From positions 716,429 to 780,428 of the forward strand of contig NC_018260.1 of NCBI RefSeq assembly GCF_000227135.1: a DNA stretch of 64,000 nt, given 5' to 3'. The notes beneath the pieces were generated by a model that was not told the origin of the DNA, did not search any database, and was given only the letters and a program-made list of their open reading frames with translations. This DNA is from Leishmania donovani. Taxonomy: Eukaryota > Euglenozoa > Kinetoplastea > Trypanosomatida > Trypanosomatidae. The translations under genes were made by a program, and so were the position numbers. Below are positions 1-9,750 of this stretch, piece after piece (the first letter of the stretch is position 1; each line of letters begins with the position of its first letter).

Positions 1-967
1 TTCCTTTTGCCCATATCTTGGGGAGTTTCTACGAATGTGCCGAGTGAGCTCCTCGTTTTACTTTGTGCCGTGATGCACAGAACGTGGTGCTTCACTGATG
101 GTTTCGCTCTTTTTTGTCCTTCCTCTTTTTCTTTTCCAGCATCCTTTGCAGAATGTACTTCCTCCACGCTGTGTTGGAGAGTTGTAGAGAGCGTGCGGAT
201 GGTAGCTGTGGCGATGGGTTACGAGGGCCGCCCAAGACGCGCACGTGTGATGCTCATCACCGAGTATTCTATCCACTGGAGGAGCAAGGGCAAGGATGAC
301 ACGCTCAGCCGCTCTTTGCCTTTTTCCATTCGTTTACTTCTTCCTTGTCAGTTCTCGGCCACGGCGCATGCTTCCTAGTCCTCTGAGCCTCATTGCGTGC
401 CCTTGTTATTCCTTTTGTTGTCCCTCATTTTTCTTACCAATAAGTCGGAAGCTCTTCATTCTTCTTGTCGTTCACATTAATATATATATATATATATGGC
501 TGCTCCTCTGTCCTCCTCCTCATGCTCGAAGAAACGAATACACTGTGCCCGTCTACAATTCTTACGTTCTTTCTGCCTTTGGATCTTTCCGCACAAAACA
601 ACCGCAACAACGAAAAAAGTGTGTTCTTGTGCGAGCGCGTGATGAAGCGGGTGGCGATGGAAAAGAAAACTAAAGCGAAAGAATGAAAAAAAAAAGTGTG
701 GATGAGGGTGGTAGTGGCGGCCGCGTGTTTGCATAAACACATGTGTTTATCTGTGTCTCTTTCTTTCTTGCTCTTTTTTGGTTGTTGTTTCTTTGCTTAC
801 CTGTGCCATCGTTTTTCTTCGTGCTTATTATTCTGTGTGTACATGAGCGCGTATGTCTCCATATGGCGAGAGTGTGAGCAGTGGCCGGTGCGTGGCTTCT
901 CGTGCAGGCGCACGCCACTTGCAGCAAAGCTAGTAAGCGAACACGCCATCAGCGGATTTATATCAAC
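1..967. other. Gene-free, pyrimidine-rich spacer
   Basis: No ATG-started ORF here looks like a protein. The strand is T/C-rich, with a short TA microsatellite at about 480-497. It is probably the 3' flank of a gene left of the window, or an intergenic spacer in the same transcription unit. SIDER-like copy A begins directly after it. Confidence 0.5.
480..497. repeat. (TA)n microsatellite
   Basis: About nine TA units. Similar short TA tracts recur in spacers at about 15,728-15,743, 22,429-22,443, 29,055-29,069 and 59,805-59,817. Confidence 0.9.
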
Positions 968-1652
968 GCATTCATTCTGCCGTAGAACAGGAGCCCAACG
1001 CCACGCTAGCCCCGGCCCGTCGCAGGCCCCCATCGCGTGGTGCGAAGCAGCGCTAGAGACACGCGCATCACAGCCGTGCGCCGGCGCAGCCATCTCAGCA
1101 CGGGCCCTGCCTCAGCCTCTGCCAGCCTCTTCTGCGCACGCAGCCCCACAGCTGCCCCCACTATGCCGGCCGCCACCCGGCGCATCCCTCGGCGTGGCGC
1201 AGGCACCCCACACCAGGAGGCAGTGAGGGCCGGGCGGGTCGCGGTCGAGTCGCGCTGACACTCCGCCCATATAGCATGGATGGCGCAGCCCGGTGNNNNN
1301 NNNNNNNNNNNNNNNNNNNNNNNNNNNNNNNNNNNNNNNNNNNNNNNNNNNNNNNNNNNNNNNNNNNNNNNNNNNNNNNNNNNNNNNNNNNNNNGGTCGA
1401 GTCGCGCTGACACTCCGCCCATATAGCATGGATGGCGCAGCCCGGTGCACGGTCGCGGGTCGCTCCGACGCAGCGCCATCCACGACCTGGCCGCCCACGT
1501 CAGCAGCGATGCATCGCTCTGACCTCCCCCACGTCGTAGGCGCCTGACCCTGCCACCGCCAGGTGCGGTGCAGCATTGGCAGGGGATAGGGGCTGCCTGG
1601 CTTCTTCCCCACACAGGGCGTGTACAGAGTCATGGGTACCACGCGCCGAGGT
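968..1652 (-). mobile_element. SIDER-like retroposon, copy A (contains assembly gap)
   Basis: This is the reverse complement of copies B (4,994-5,533) and C (11,837-12,376). After removing the 99 N and a 53-bp duplicated flank it is about 533 bp. By eye it is almost identical to B and C along its whole length; only the 5' edge near 1,652 diverges. Length, dispersal in spacers, lack of a real ORF and both orientations fit the SIDER class of short interspersed retroposons known from Leishmania. The class assignment is from general knowledge, not from a consensus alignment. I see no clear poly(A) tail or target-site duplication. Confidence 0.6.
1296..1394. other. Assembly gap (99 N) with duplicated flanks
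   Basis: The 53 bp left of the gap (1,243-1,295) are repeated exactly to its right (1,395-1,447). Two overlapping contig ends were scaffolded without being merged, so the true gap is probably zero or negative in size. Confidence 0.9.
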
Positions 1653-1959
1653 TCCCCCAACCAGCAGGGATAGTGGAGAAGCGGGGAAAGGAGAAGCGTG
1701 CGTGCCCTGCTGGTCGTGGAGCGAGGGCTTCACGATCGCAACCGATTTCACTGAGTTTTGCAGACGTCTGGGGTTGTCGTGCCACTCGCATTTCTCGCCC
1801 ACGAAAGTTGTGGGGCCGCGCGCCATGTGCAGCAGCTCTTCGTTGGATGCGGCTAAGAGGGCCTGACGAGGTGATGGGCTCTGACCCTCCTCTGTAGGTC
1901 AGACCCACCGGGCACGTGTGGCGCCCGGTTTGGAATCTCGCTGCCCATCAACTGGTGCC

Positions 1960-2604
1960 ATCCTGCCGTGCGCTGCTGACCATTCCGGCGATTCCTCGGT
2001 GTTCATGGGTTGCCCCCGATCAGCACACAGCGGCACGGGGGTGTCAGCGCGCTGTGCATCGTTGCGTAGCGGGACACGATTGGTCGACGCTTTTCAGGTC
2101 CTCCTCGCGACGCTCAGCCATGAGTTGCCTCAGATCCCTCCAGCGGGACGTTCTCCTCGGTGTCAAGCCGGCCGCCCGTGATAAGGAAAGGCGACGAGAT
2201 GGACCCCTGCCCTTTGTGGAGGCGTCTGCTCGNNNNNNNNNNNNNNNNNNNNNNNNNNNNNNNNNNNNNNNNNNNNNNNNNNNNNNNNNNNNNNNNNNNN
2301 NNNNNNNNNNNNNNNNNNNNNNNNNNNNNNNATCCTGCCGTGCGCTGCTGACCATTCCGGCGATTCCTCGGTGTTCATGGGTTGCCCCCGATCAGCACAC
2401 AGCGGCACGGGGGTGTCAGCGCGCTGTGCATCGTTGCGTAGCGGGACACGATTGGTCGACGCTTTTCAGGTCCTCCTCGCGACGCTCAGCCATGAGTTGC
2501 CTCAGATCCCTCCAGCGGGACGTTCTCCTCGGTGTCAAGCCGGCCGCCCGTGATAAGGAAAGGCGACGAGATGGACCCCTGCCCTTTGTGGAGGCGTCTG
2601 CTCG
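1960..2604. repeat. 273-bp exact duplication flanking an assembly gap
   Basis: 1,960-2,232 and 2,332-2,604 appear identical and are separated by exactly 99 N (2,233-2,331). This looks like overlapping contig ends joined by a nominal gap rather than a biological tandem repeat. Confidence 0.85.
2233..2331. other. Assembly gap (99 N)
   Basis: Run of 99 N lying between two identical 273-bp flanks. It is likely artefactual. Confidence 0.95.
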
Positions 2605-3205
2605 GTTTTGCAGTTACGGAAGAGTCCACGTAGCTGTGCACGGAGGCCTCGCCTCCCCAGGCCGCCTTTCGCTGTGCCCCTGTGGAAGACCGGGGCGCAA
2701 GCAGCATGGGTGCGGTCTTCGGGACCGTCGTACCGCTTCATCTGATGCGTCTGCGAACACATAGATCAACATGAGAAGCTCCCGCAGCCAGCGCCGAGGC
2801 GTTGTTGCGCCATGCACCTGACGAAGGTCAGAGGCCGCTGTGCCGCCATCCTCGAGAAGGTCTTGCGTACGTCCGGCCGCCACGATGGCGGACGGAGGCG
2901 AAGCCAAAAGTACGCTGCCGTGCCTTGCGGCGAGTCGACCCCCATGCGGGGATACCGGCTGGCTAGCGATGTCGCGTGTGCAGGGGTATGCAGCAGTCGC
3001 TTCTCTCCGCAGTGCTGACTTGGCGGTACAGCCCTCCTCCGGTCAGGTCGTCCGTGAGCGTGGCCAGTCGACTGCACGCGCAACACAGCTGCATTGGAGT
3101 GCACTCTGGCAGAGGAAAAGGCAGCCCCGTGGCGTGTCGCCTTCCCGCGTGGCAAGCTTCCACCCCTGTGAGCACCTCATTGTCTTGTCCCTCTATCAGC
3201 CACTC

Positions 3206-4286
3206 GACGGGCAGCCCTGCCTTCAGAGCTCTTTGAGGGTTCTCGCGGATGGTGCTGCCCCTCGGCGCGGAGAGGGCTGCCAGGATCTTCGTCCCGTTAG
3301 TGCCTCTTCTGCCTAGTCCGCCCTTCACCCCTGAAGCTGTGCAAGACGGCGTCTGAATTCGCCTGCTGCCGGACTCGGTGCACCCAACATGCTTGACAAC
3401 GGTGGCGGTCTCTGTCGGGGTGGTGACTGGTGAAGCGATGAGCCGAAACACTCGTTCCGTTGAGCTGGCGCATCGTCTGCAGAAAGAGAGGGGAGGAGAG
3501 AGTGCAGGGAGCGAGAGGGGCGTGTGCATTGCAGCTGCCATGCTGTGCAAGCAGAGGACAGGATAGACGCCAGAGGCCATGCAGGCAAGGAGGGGGTGAG
3601 TTTTCGGATCATGAGAGCGTAAACATCGCGGCCCTGTACCTGGGCCCCCAGGAGACGGCATGACGCGTTTTCATCGACAGCGGCCACTTGCCCAGTCCNN
3701 NNNNNNNNNNNNNNNNNNNNNNNNNNNNNNNNNNNNNNNNNNNNNNNNNNNNNNNNNNNNNNNNNNNNNNNNNNNNNNNNNNNNNNNNNNNNNNNNNGAC
3801 GGGCAGCCCTGCCTTCAGAGCTCTTTGAGGGTTCTCGCGGATGGTGCTGCCCCTCGGCGCGGAGAGGGCTGCCAGGATCTTCGTCCCGTTAGTGCCTCTT
3901 CTGCCTAGTCCGCCCTTCACCCCTGAAGCTGTGCAAGACGGCGTCTGAATTCGCCTGCTGCCGGACTCGGTGCACCCAACATGCTTGACGATGGCGGTCT
4001 CTGTCGGGGTGGTGACTGGTGAAGCGATGAGCCGAAACACTCGTTCCGTTGAGCTGGCGCATCGTCTGCAGAAAGAGAGGGGAGGAGAGAGTGCAGGGAG
4101 CGAGAGGGGCGTGTGCATTGCAGCTGCCATGCTGTGCAAGCAGAGGACAGGATAGACGCCAGAGGCCATGCAGGCAAGGAGGGGGTGGGCTGCTGGATCA
4201 TGAGAACGCGCACATCGCAGCCCTGCCCCTGGGCCCTCAGGAGACGGCATGACGCCTTTTCTCGACAGCGGCCACTTGCCCAGTCC
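3206..4286. repeat. Diverged tandem duplication (~490 bp) across an assembly gap
   Basis: The left unit, 3,206-3,698, matches the right unit, 3,798-4,286. Unlike the other two gaps in this region, the copies differ. A 3-base indel lies near 3,399/3,990, and there are several substitutions and short changes around 3,597-3,640 versus 4,187-4,235. The copies are therefore either two genuine tandem units or two haplotypes or alleles placed side by side. Confidence 0.75.
3699..3797. other. Assembly gap (99 N)
   Basis: Run of 99 N between the two diverged ~490-bp units. Confidence 0.95.
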
Positions 4287-4440
4287 GTACAATGGCCCAG
4301 AAGCGCTTGAGCGATCTCGGATTTCGCTTCGACCCTGAAGATCTCGAACACAAAGGTGAAACAGGGACGATGCGGTTCTGACCGCCTGCCTGCAACAAGT
4401 ATTTCACCCTGAGGTGCGTAGCGCCCGAAGAATAAAAAGG

Positions 4441-4993
4441 AAGAAAGAAACAGATGGAGGTGGAATGAGGCAGTGAAGTATTTGTATTGAATCGATCTCT
4501 CTTTTTTTGTGTGTGCGCCTTCCCGCCGCATCCCCTCCGCTCCCTCGCTGACTCGCGCACGCTACATGTGTTGCGGGACGAAAGCCAGGAACTTGTTTGC
4601 ACCGGGTGATAGATGGAGCTACAAGGAGAGAGGAGCTCAGAAGGGGACGTAAGCAAAAAGCAGAACGCATTTTTACATACGAGGAAGTAGAGAAAGCGAG
4701 TGCGCAGCACATAACATCACGTAAAGCAAAAGGGCACGAAGCGCAAGACAGAGGGAGACTGTGAGAGGAAGCCTGCCGCGTCACTGCTCCAGTGGAGCTC
4801 GTTCTTCTTTGGCTCCTCTCATTAGCTGCGAACTGCTTTTTGTGCTTCCTTCCTCCTTCCTCTCACCGAGAGCTTTCTAGCCTTTTTGGGACTCACTGAC
4901 GGCGTTACTGTGTGTGTGTGTAAACAGTGTCGCCGATAATGGCCTCTGTCTTTTTATTTTTCTCATCCGGTCAGCTCCGCCGTCCCTGATAAT
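4441..4993. other. Gene-free spacer
   Basis: A purine-rich half (4,430-4,790) is followed by a pyrimidine-rich half leading into SIDER-like copy B. No coding region seen. Confidence 0.5.
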
Positions 4994-5533
4994 GGGTGAC
5001 ACCTCGGCGCGTGATATCAGGGTCCTGTACCCCGCCTTGTGTGGGGAAGAAGCCAGGCAGCCCCTATCCCCTGCCAATGCTGCACCGCACCTGGCGGTGG
5101 CAGGGTCAGGCGCCTACGACGTGGGGAGGTCAGAGCGATGCATCGCTGCTGACGTGGGCGGCCAGGTCGTGGATGGCGCTGCGTCGGAGCGACCCGCGAC
5201 CGTGCACCGGGCTGCGCCATCCATGCTATATGGGCGGAGTGTCAGCGCGACTCGACCGCGACCCGCCCGGCCCTCACTGCCTCCTGGTGTGGGGTGCCTG
5301 CGCCACGCCGAGGGATGCGCCGGGTGGCGGCCGGCATAGTGGGGGCAGCTGTGGGGCTGCGTGCGCAGAAGAGGCTGGCAGAGGCTGAGGCAGGGCCCGT
5401 GCTGAGATGGCTGCGCCGGCGCACGGCTGTGATGCGCGTGTCTCTAGCGCTGCTTCGCACCACGCGATGGGGGCCTGCGACGGGCCGGGGCTAGCGTGGC
5501 GTTGGGCTCCTGTTCTACGGCAGAATGAATGCG
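4994..5533 (+). mobile_element. SIDER-like retroposon, copy B
   Basis: This 540-bp unit runs from a gggtgacacc start to a gaatgaatgcg end. It matches copy C (11,837-12,376) over the same 540 bp. Differences cluster in the first ~45 bp, and I see only about two in the rest. A further ~35 bp upstream is also weakly shared with C, so the true 5' end may be near 4,955. ORFs of about 130 codons inside are conserved only because the copies are recent. Confidence 0.65.
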
Positions 5534-7706
5534 TCGCTGCAGGCAAAAAAGAGCACCGAGCTTTGTGCAAGGGGTGAGAAGGTGGGCTAATGAAGAAAGT
5601 GGGACATGTTGTGCAGTGCTGGTGCCCACCGCTGTCACGAGCAGCTCTTTGCATTATTATTATTTTTTTTTTTGCGATGTCAGGTTGCCGGCTGGTACTC
5701 GTTGCCCCGTCCTTGCTGTATATTGGACTTTCTTATGTATGCTCTGTGCGAAGCGTGCATCCGCCTCTTTAGAAAAGTGGAAGGAGGCTGCTCTCAATCT
5801 CCCGGTGCGTGCTTGCGATCTTGTTTCCTTTGTTACGTAAGTCGTGCTTCCCTTTCGTTTTATATTTTATTACCACCTTTGCCGTCCCCACCAAGCCTTT
5901 TTCACTCATCCTAACCCTTGCCCCTTCCTTTGGAGTTTCCCCTCCCCTGGCGTACGGGTTCACCTCCTCCCCCCTCACGGGCTCTATTTTTCGGAGCTCG
6001 TATGTGCGCATCTTTTGTTTGTTTGGGGAGAGGGGGCGGGCCCTTTCTTGCTTTCTTCCTCCTCACTACTTTTGCCCCTGACTTGCTCTTCTCCCTCATG
6101 CGCGCCCGCTGATTTCCGTAACCCAGCTCTCTGCCGTTCTGCACTTCTTTGCATGCTTGGAAGGCGTGCCACAAGAAGGAACCATGGCGGGACGACCACA
6201 AAGCGATAATGATGATGATGAGGAGTGGGTCAACGTGCTCTCCGCCATTCCCCGTGACATGCTTCACCAGGCACTTACCCTTTCGCTGCTTTGAGCTTCG
6301 TGTTTCAGACCTTCGAGGAGTCGCGTCATCGTGCGCGTTTCGCTTTGCCTCCACCTACACTCTTGCCTGTCCACTGCGACAGGGGATCCCCTCTCGGGGT
6401 GACGGGCAAAGAGGGGGGATGCGTAAGTCTACCTACTCGTGCGGAGTGTTACTGCGTGATGACTCGAACACAGCAGAGCTCTCATGGTTAGCGTTGCCAG
6501 CGCTAGAGGTTTTGGGAGCGCGAGTGTAGGGGTACGAGATCGGTATATTCTGCCACGGAAATCGGAAACTCGCCCGCGAGGAAGAGTTGGGAACACGTGG
6601 ATTGGAATGCGTCATGCTGATCTTTCCACTCGATTCCTTCTCTTCGTTTATTCAGTTTGGCGGGTCGTTCGTTGTCGATCTTGGGCGTATCCATTGTCGG
6701 CGTCATTTTTTTTTCGCTGCTGAGTTCGCTCGTATTGCGCTTGCTGAGCGTGCACGTGTCGCGCGCACGTGGCCGATAACGTATCACAAGAAAATGAAGT
6801 AGCACTGCAGGATAGATGGAGCGTGTAGCGAGCGCGGTGTAGGTGAGTAGCGGCGTTTTTGAGTCGGGGAAAAAAAGGAGCGCGGAAAGCGGGCGCAAAG
6901 CTCGCTGCCTGAACGGCGACTTGAGGGAGCAACGAGAAGCGGTGAGGGGGGAGGAGGGAAGGGTGCACTGGCGTGCTTCTATCTGCACGCCAGTGCCCAC
7001 ATACACACACGGGAGCAGACAAGTAGCGAGCGAAAGCAAGCAAAAGGAAGAACCGCAAAGAAGTGAAGGGGAAAAAACAAAGGGAGCCGGCGAAGAGGGC
7101 GTGTAAGGAAGGGAGGCAGCAACACCTGCAGACCAACACGGTGCCACGTAGTATGGCACTGCCGCAACATACCGGAGGTGCCTTTTCGATGTCGCTCTCT
7201 TTTCCCTTTTCATAGTGCAGGGCGCACGCGTGCGCGGGCTATGGAAGAGGAGGCACAGCGGGAGATGATCTGTAAGGGCAGTGCTACAGCGCGTGTCTGC
7301 TGTGGAACCATTCTTCTCTTTGTCTTGCGTGAGTGAAAAGCAAGAATGAAACGAGTGCCGTGGAAGCTCAGCGCAGCAGACCTCATCCACCCATGCATCC
7401 TTCTCTTCGGGTGTCTTGTTGCACACAGCTTTTCCACTGTGGCGATCACCCCTTCTCCTTTATTCCTTTACCTTCTACGTGAGAGTCAATCTGCCTCGGT
7501 GCTGGAGGACGGCACCAACGCTTGGAGGGGGCCAGTGGGTGGGGTGCAGACGCCCTACTAACAAAAAATTCGCTGCAGCTGCGGAACGTGCGCTCACACA
7601 AGGCATGCTGGTGGTGGCACCCCGGGGATAGCGACAACTCAAGCACAACCGCAACTGCCCCTCTTTGTTTCTGGTATTGATATTTTCACTCATCACATAC
7701 GCAAAG
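5534..7706. other. Long spacer, one candidate tiny ORF
   Basis: The pyrimidine-rich part (5,640-6,340) is followed by a purine-rich part (6,790-7,110). No ORF of normal size looks coding. A 36-codon ORF at 6,184 is listed separately. Confidence 0.5.
6184..6294 (+). CDS. Candidate small ORF, 36 aa, acidic
   Basis: The ATG sits in a good context (accATGG) downstream of a long pyrimidine tract and an AG near 6,126. The peptide begins MAGRPQSDNDDDEEW and ends in a hydrophobic helix-like stretch. Its composition is more protein-like than random spacer ORFs here. It could be a genuine microprotein, the leftover N-terminus of a broken gene, or chance. The frame does not continue past 6,294, and no homologue is recognised. 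Confidence 0.25.
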   Translation: MAGRPQSDNDDDEEWVNVLSAIPRDMLHQALTLSLL

Positions 7707-7988
7707 ATGCTCCGCGTATCTGCCGTATTACGCGATAGGGTGGCGCCGCAGTCTCTGCGCACGTTGGCGCACGATCTCCTTAAGGCCCAGCATGCATCAG
7801 GACGTATGCTCATGTCTGTCATGGGGCCAAAGTGCTACACGGCTCGAGGTACGCTTCTCATGGTCTGTGCGAATCTGCTGTGCTTCACCACGTACTGCCT
7901 CATGGTGAACTGGATTTACGAGGGTTACGTCGACTTGTGGTATGGTGTGTATGGCGTGGAAGACGATGCTGATGACAACGATGATTGA
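7707..7988 (+). CDS. Small single-span membrane protein, likely mitochondrial, unknown function
   Basis: This predicted 93-residue protein was not recognised as a family. Residues 1-26 are basic and free of acidic clusters apart from single D/E residues, as in a mitochondrial presequence. Residues about 48-70 form one hydrophobic span (LLMVCANLLCFTTYCLMV), and the last ten residues are strongly acidic (EDDADDNDD). The shape resembles the small lineage-specific subunits of trypanosomatid respiratory complexes or ATP synthase, which is inference only. The start is the first ATG after the pyrimidine-rich stretch at 7,660-7,700. An AG directly abuts it (7,705-7,706), so the 5'UTR may be extremely short or the real acceptor lies further upstream. 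Confidence 0.6.
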   Translation: MLRVSAVLRDRVAPQSLRTLAHDLLKAQHASGRMLMSVMGPKCYTARGTLLMVCANLLCFTTYCLMVNWIYEGYVDLWYGVYGVEDDADDNDD

Positions 7989-9096
7989 GATTGTAGGAAG
8001 GGCTCCGGGAATTGAGGTAAGGGCAAAACGAACGCTCCTGACACCTTCCACGGGGAGAGGAGGAGTGGGGACATATGCGGCTCTCTACAGCTCTCCATCT
8101 TTTTTTTTTCACCCACTGCCGCTCTTAGCTCGGTTACCGCGTGCACTATGCAGGGATTATCTTGTGCCTCTCTGTCTTTCCTATTTTTCTCTTGGCACTG
8201 CAGCTGCCTGTACAGTGGTCTTCCCTTTTGGTCTCAAATGTGTGTTATGTTGCGCATTTGCGTCTATCTTCCCTTGCTTCCCATAAGCCACTATGCACAT
8301 GCATCAGCGCTTCCGTGGTACGACTTTAAGATTACACTGCTTGTGCTTTTGTGTCTGTTGGAGGAAGGAGGTGAGGGATACATCTGCGTGTGTGCTCTGG
8401 CACGCATTAGAAGAAGAAAAAAAAAAAACAGCAGAAACGCAGCGTGCTTGAGGGAGCTCTCTTTTCGTTTTCTTCAGCTTTATGAGAAGGAGCCCGGAAA
8501 CGGTGCAGCTCACGTCTCTTTTTCTCTCAATGTGCGCATGCTCCGAGGCAGCGGTAGTGCTGTGCCCATTACTCTTCACACTGCCGCAGACGCATCCGAG
8601 TTAAGAGAGGGTGTATAAAACCGCAAAGAAGACAACGGTGAATCCTCCTGGGCCTTCTGCCAGTGCGCTCCGTGTGCAACGGAGCGGGGCACGCTCGTTG
8701 CTCTTTCTCTGTGCGCAACGTATACTGCATCCTATGCTCTTTCCTTTTCTTCCTGCTTCGTTCTCAGTCCATGAGAACACATACGCAGTGCCACGAAAGG
8801 AGAAAAACAGAGTAACAGACAGAAAGGCTATTCAAAGCAGACGTATACGCAATTACAGGGAGCGTCAACGACGCGCACATCACGCAGCGCGCCTTCTTCT
8901 GTCCCCCTTGTAGCCAACACAAGATCCGACTTTGTGGTAATACTCGACAAGCTTCTCTTGCGTTTCCACTCTCATTACCGCCTCTTTTGTGTATTTCTGT
9001 AAAGGCGGGTAACGCAGGCGGTTGGCCAAAATATACCAAGAGAGGCTTCTGCTTTTTCCTTTTTTTCTTGCATTGACTCTTCTTGCTCAGCTGGTC
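7989..9096. other. Intergenic spacer
   Basis: T/C-rich spacer with short poly(T) and poly(A) runs and no convincing ORF. The last part is the splice-acceptor tract of the Rab gene. Confidence 0.6.
9049..9090 (+). promoter_or_regulatory. Candidate trans-splice acceptor for the Rab gene
   Basis: A pyrimidine tract of about 40 nt ends in AG at 9,089-9,090, just 6 nt before the ATG at 9,097. An alternative AG at 9,003-9,004 would give a 5'UTR of about 90 nt but would include an AG and some purine-rich sequence. Confidence 0.4.
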
Positions 9097-9750
9097 ATGG
9101 GATCTACCACCGGTGCGGACAAGACCATCAAGGTCCTCCTCATCGGCGACAGCGGTGTGGGTAAGTCCTCCCTGCTGCTCTCCTTCACCACTGGGGCCTT
9201 TGATGAGAATATTTCGTCGACCATCGGCATCGATTTCAAGGTGAAGAAGGTGGACGTCGTAGATGCCCACACAGGCGGCAAAACTACCGTGAACCTGCAG
9301 CTATGGGATACGGCAGGACAGGAGCGCTTCCGTACCTTGACCAGCTCATACTATCGTGGTGCACAGGCTGTTGTACTCGTCTACGATGTTAACGATCCGC
9401 AGTCTTTCCACGGTCTCAAGAAGTGGCTTGATGAAGCGAATAGCTACTGCCGCCGTGACGAGGCGGAGAGCAGTAGCATGGTGTTCCTGCTGATCGGCAA
9501 CAAGACGGACCTGTGCCCTGATGAGAACTACATGCCGCTGCCCTGCTCGACAGCGCAAGGGTTTGCCCAGCAGAACAACATGCTTTTCGCCCTCACCTCT
9601 GCTAAGACAAGGATTGGGGTGGCGCAGGCATTTGACGAGGTGGCGCGTAGTGTGTATGATAAGTTGCAGGACTTGGAGCAGTACGAGCGACGTCGGATCA
9701 CGAACTTGAACGATGGCAGCAGCAACGGCGGTGGACAGGGCTGCTGCTAG
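9097..9750 (+). CDS. RAB18: Rab18-like small GTPase
   Basis: This 217-residue Rab GTPase is a membrane-traffic switch. All G motifs are intact: P-loop GDSGVGKSS (17-25), effector segment STIGIDFKVK (41-50), WDTAGQE (70-76), NKTD (135-138) and TSAK (167-170). The tail ends in GCC, so it is geranylgeranylated. Rab18 is favoured over Rab1 by TIGIDFKVK, TLTSSYYRGAQ, the KKWLDEANSYC region and the MLF.LTSAK segment, which parallel animal Rab18. Rab18 acts at ER, Golgi and lipid droplets in other eukaryotes. The frame is open upstream to 9,022, but that extension is a translated pyrimidine tract without an ATG, so 9,097 is the start. Confidence 0.9.
   Translation: MGSTTGADKTIKVLLIGDSGVGKSSLLLSFTTGAFDENISSTIGIDFKVKKVDVVDAHTGGKTTVNLQLWDTAGQERFRTLTSSYYRGAQAVVLVYDVNDPQSFHGLKKWLDEANSYCRRDEAESSSMVFLLIGNKTDLCPDENYMPLPCSTAQGFAQQNNMLFALTSAKTRIGVAQAFDEVARSVYDKLQDLEQYERRRITNLNDGSSNGGGQGCC

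Larger units (their letters stand above)
1860..4440 (-). pseudogene. Degenerate minus-strand coding remnants, possible retroelement relic
   Basis: This GC-rich tract differs sharply from the T/C-rich spacers around it and contains no intact gene. On the minus strand, protein-like stretches are split among frames by stops and shifts. One frame ends in a peptide with FADAS at about 2,743-2,757, and another near 2,044-2,090 has a VDQS-like stretch. Both loosely recall the DAS and DN/DQ positions of retroelement RNase H domains. A serine/proline/alanine-rich stretch covers 3,330-3,660 and is repeated at 3,920-4,290. A relic of a tyrosine-recombinase or non-LTR retroelement is possible, but no reverse transcriptase core motif is visible, so the family is unassigned. 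Confidence 0.3.

Noticed and set aside
1916..2764. 282-codon plus-strand ORF
   Set aside because: It runs through a 99-N gap and contains the artefactual 273-bp duplication. Composition is not protein-like.
1860..4440. Firm assignment to TATE, VIPER or DIRE retroelements
   Set aside because: No intact reverse transcriptase or recombinase motif is visible by eye, so only a tentative relic is reported.
4996..5388. 130-codon ORF in SIDER-like copy B, repeated at 11,839-12,231 in copy C
   Set aside because: Conserved only because the repeat copies are nearly identical. Several frames on both strands are equally open, a GC-content effect, and the diverged copies D and E do not keep it.
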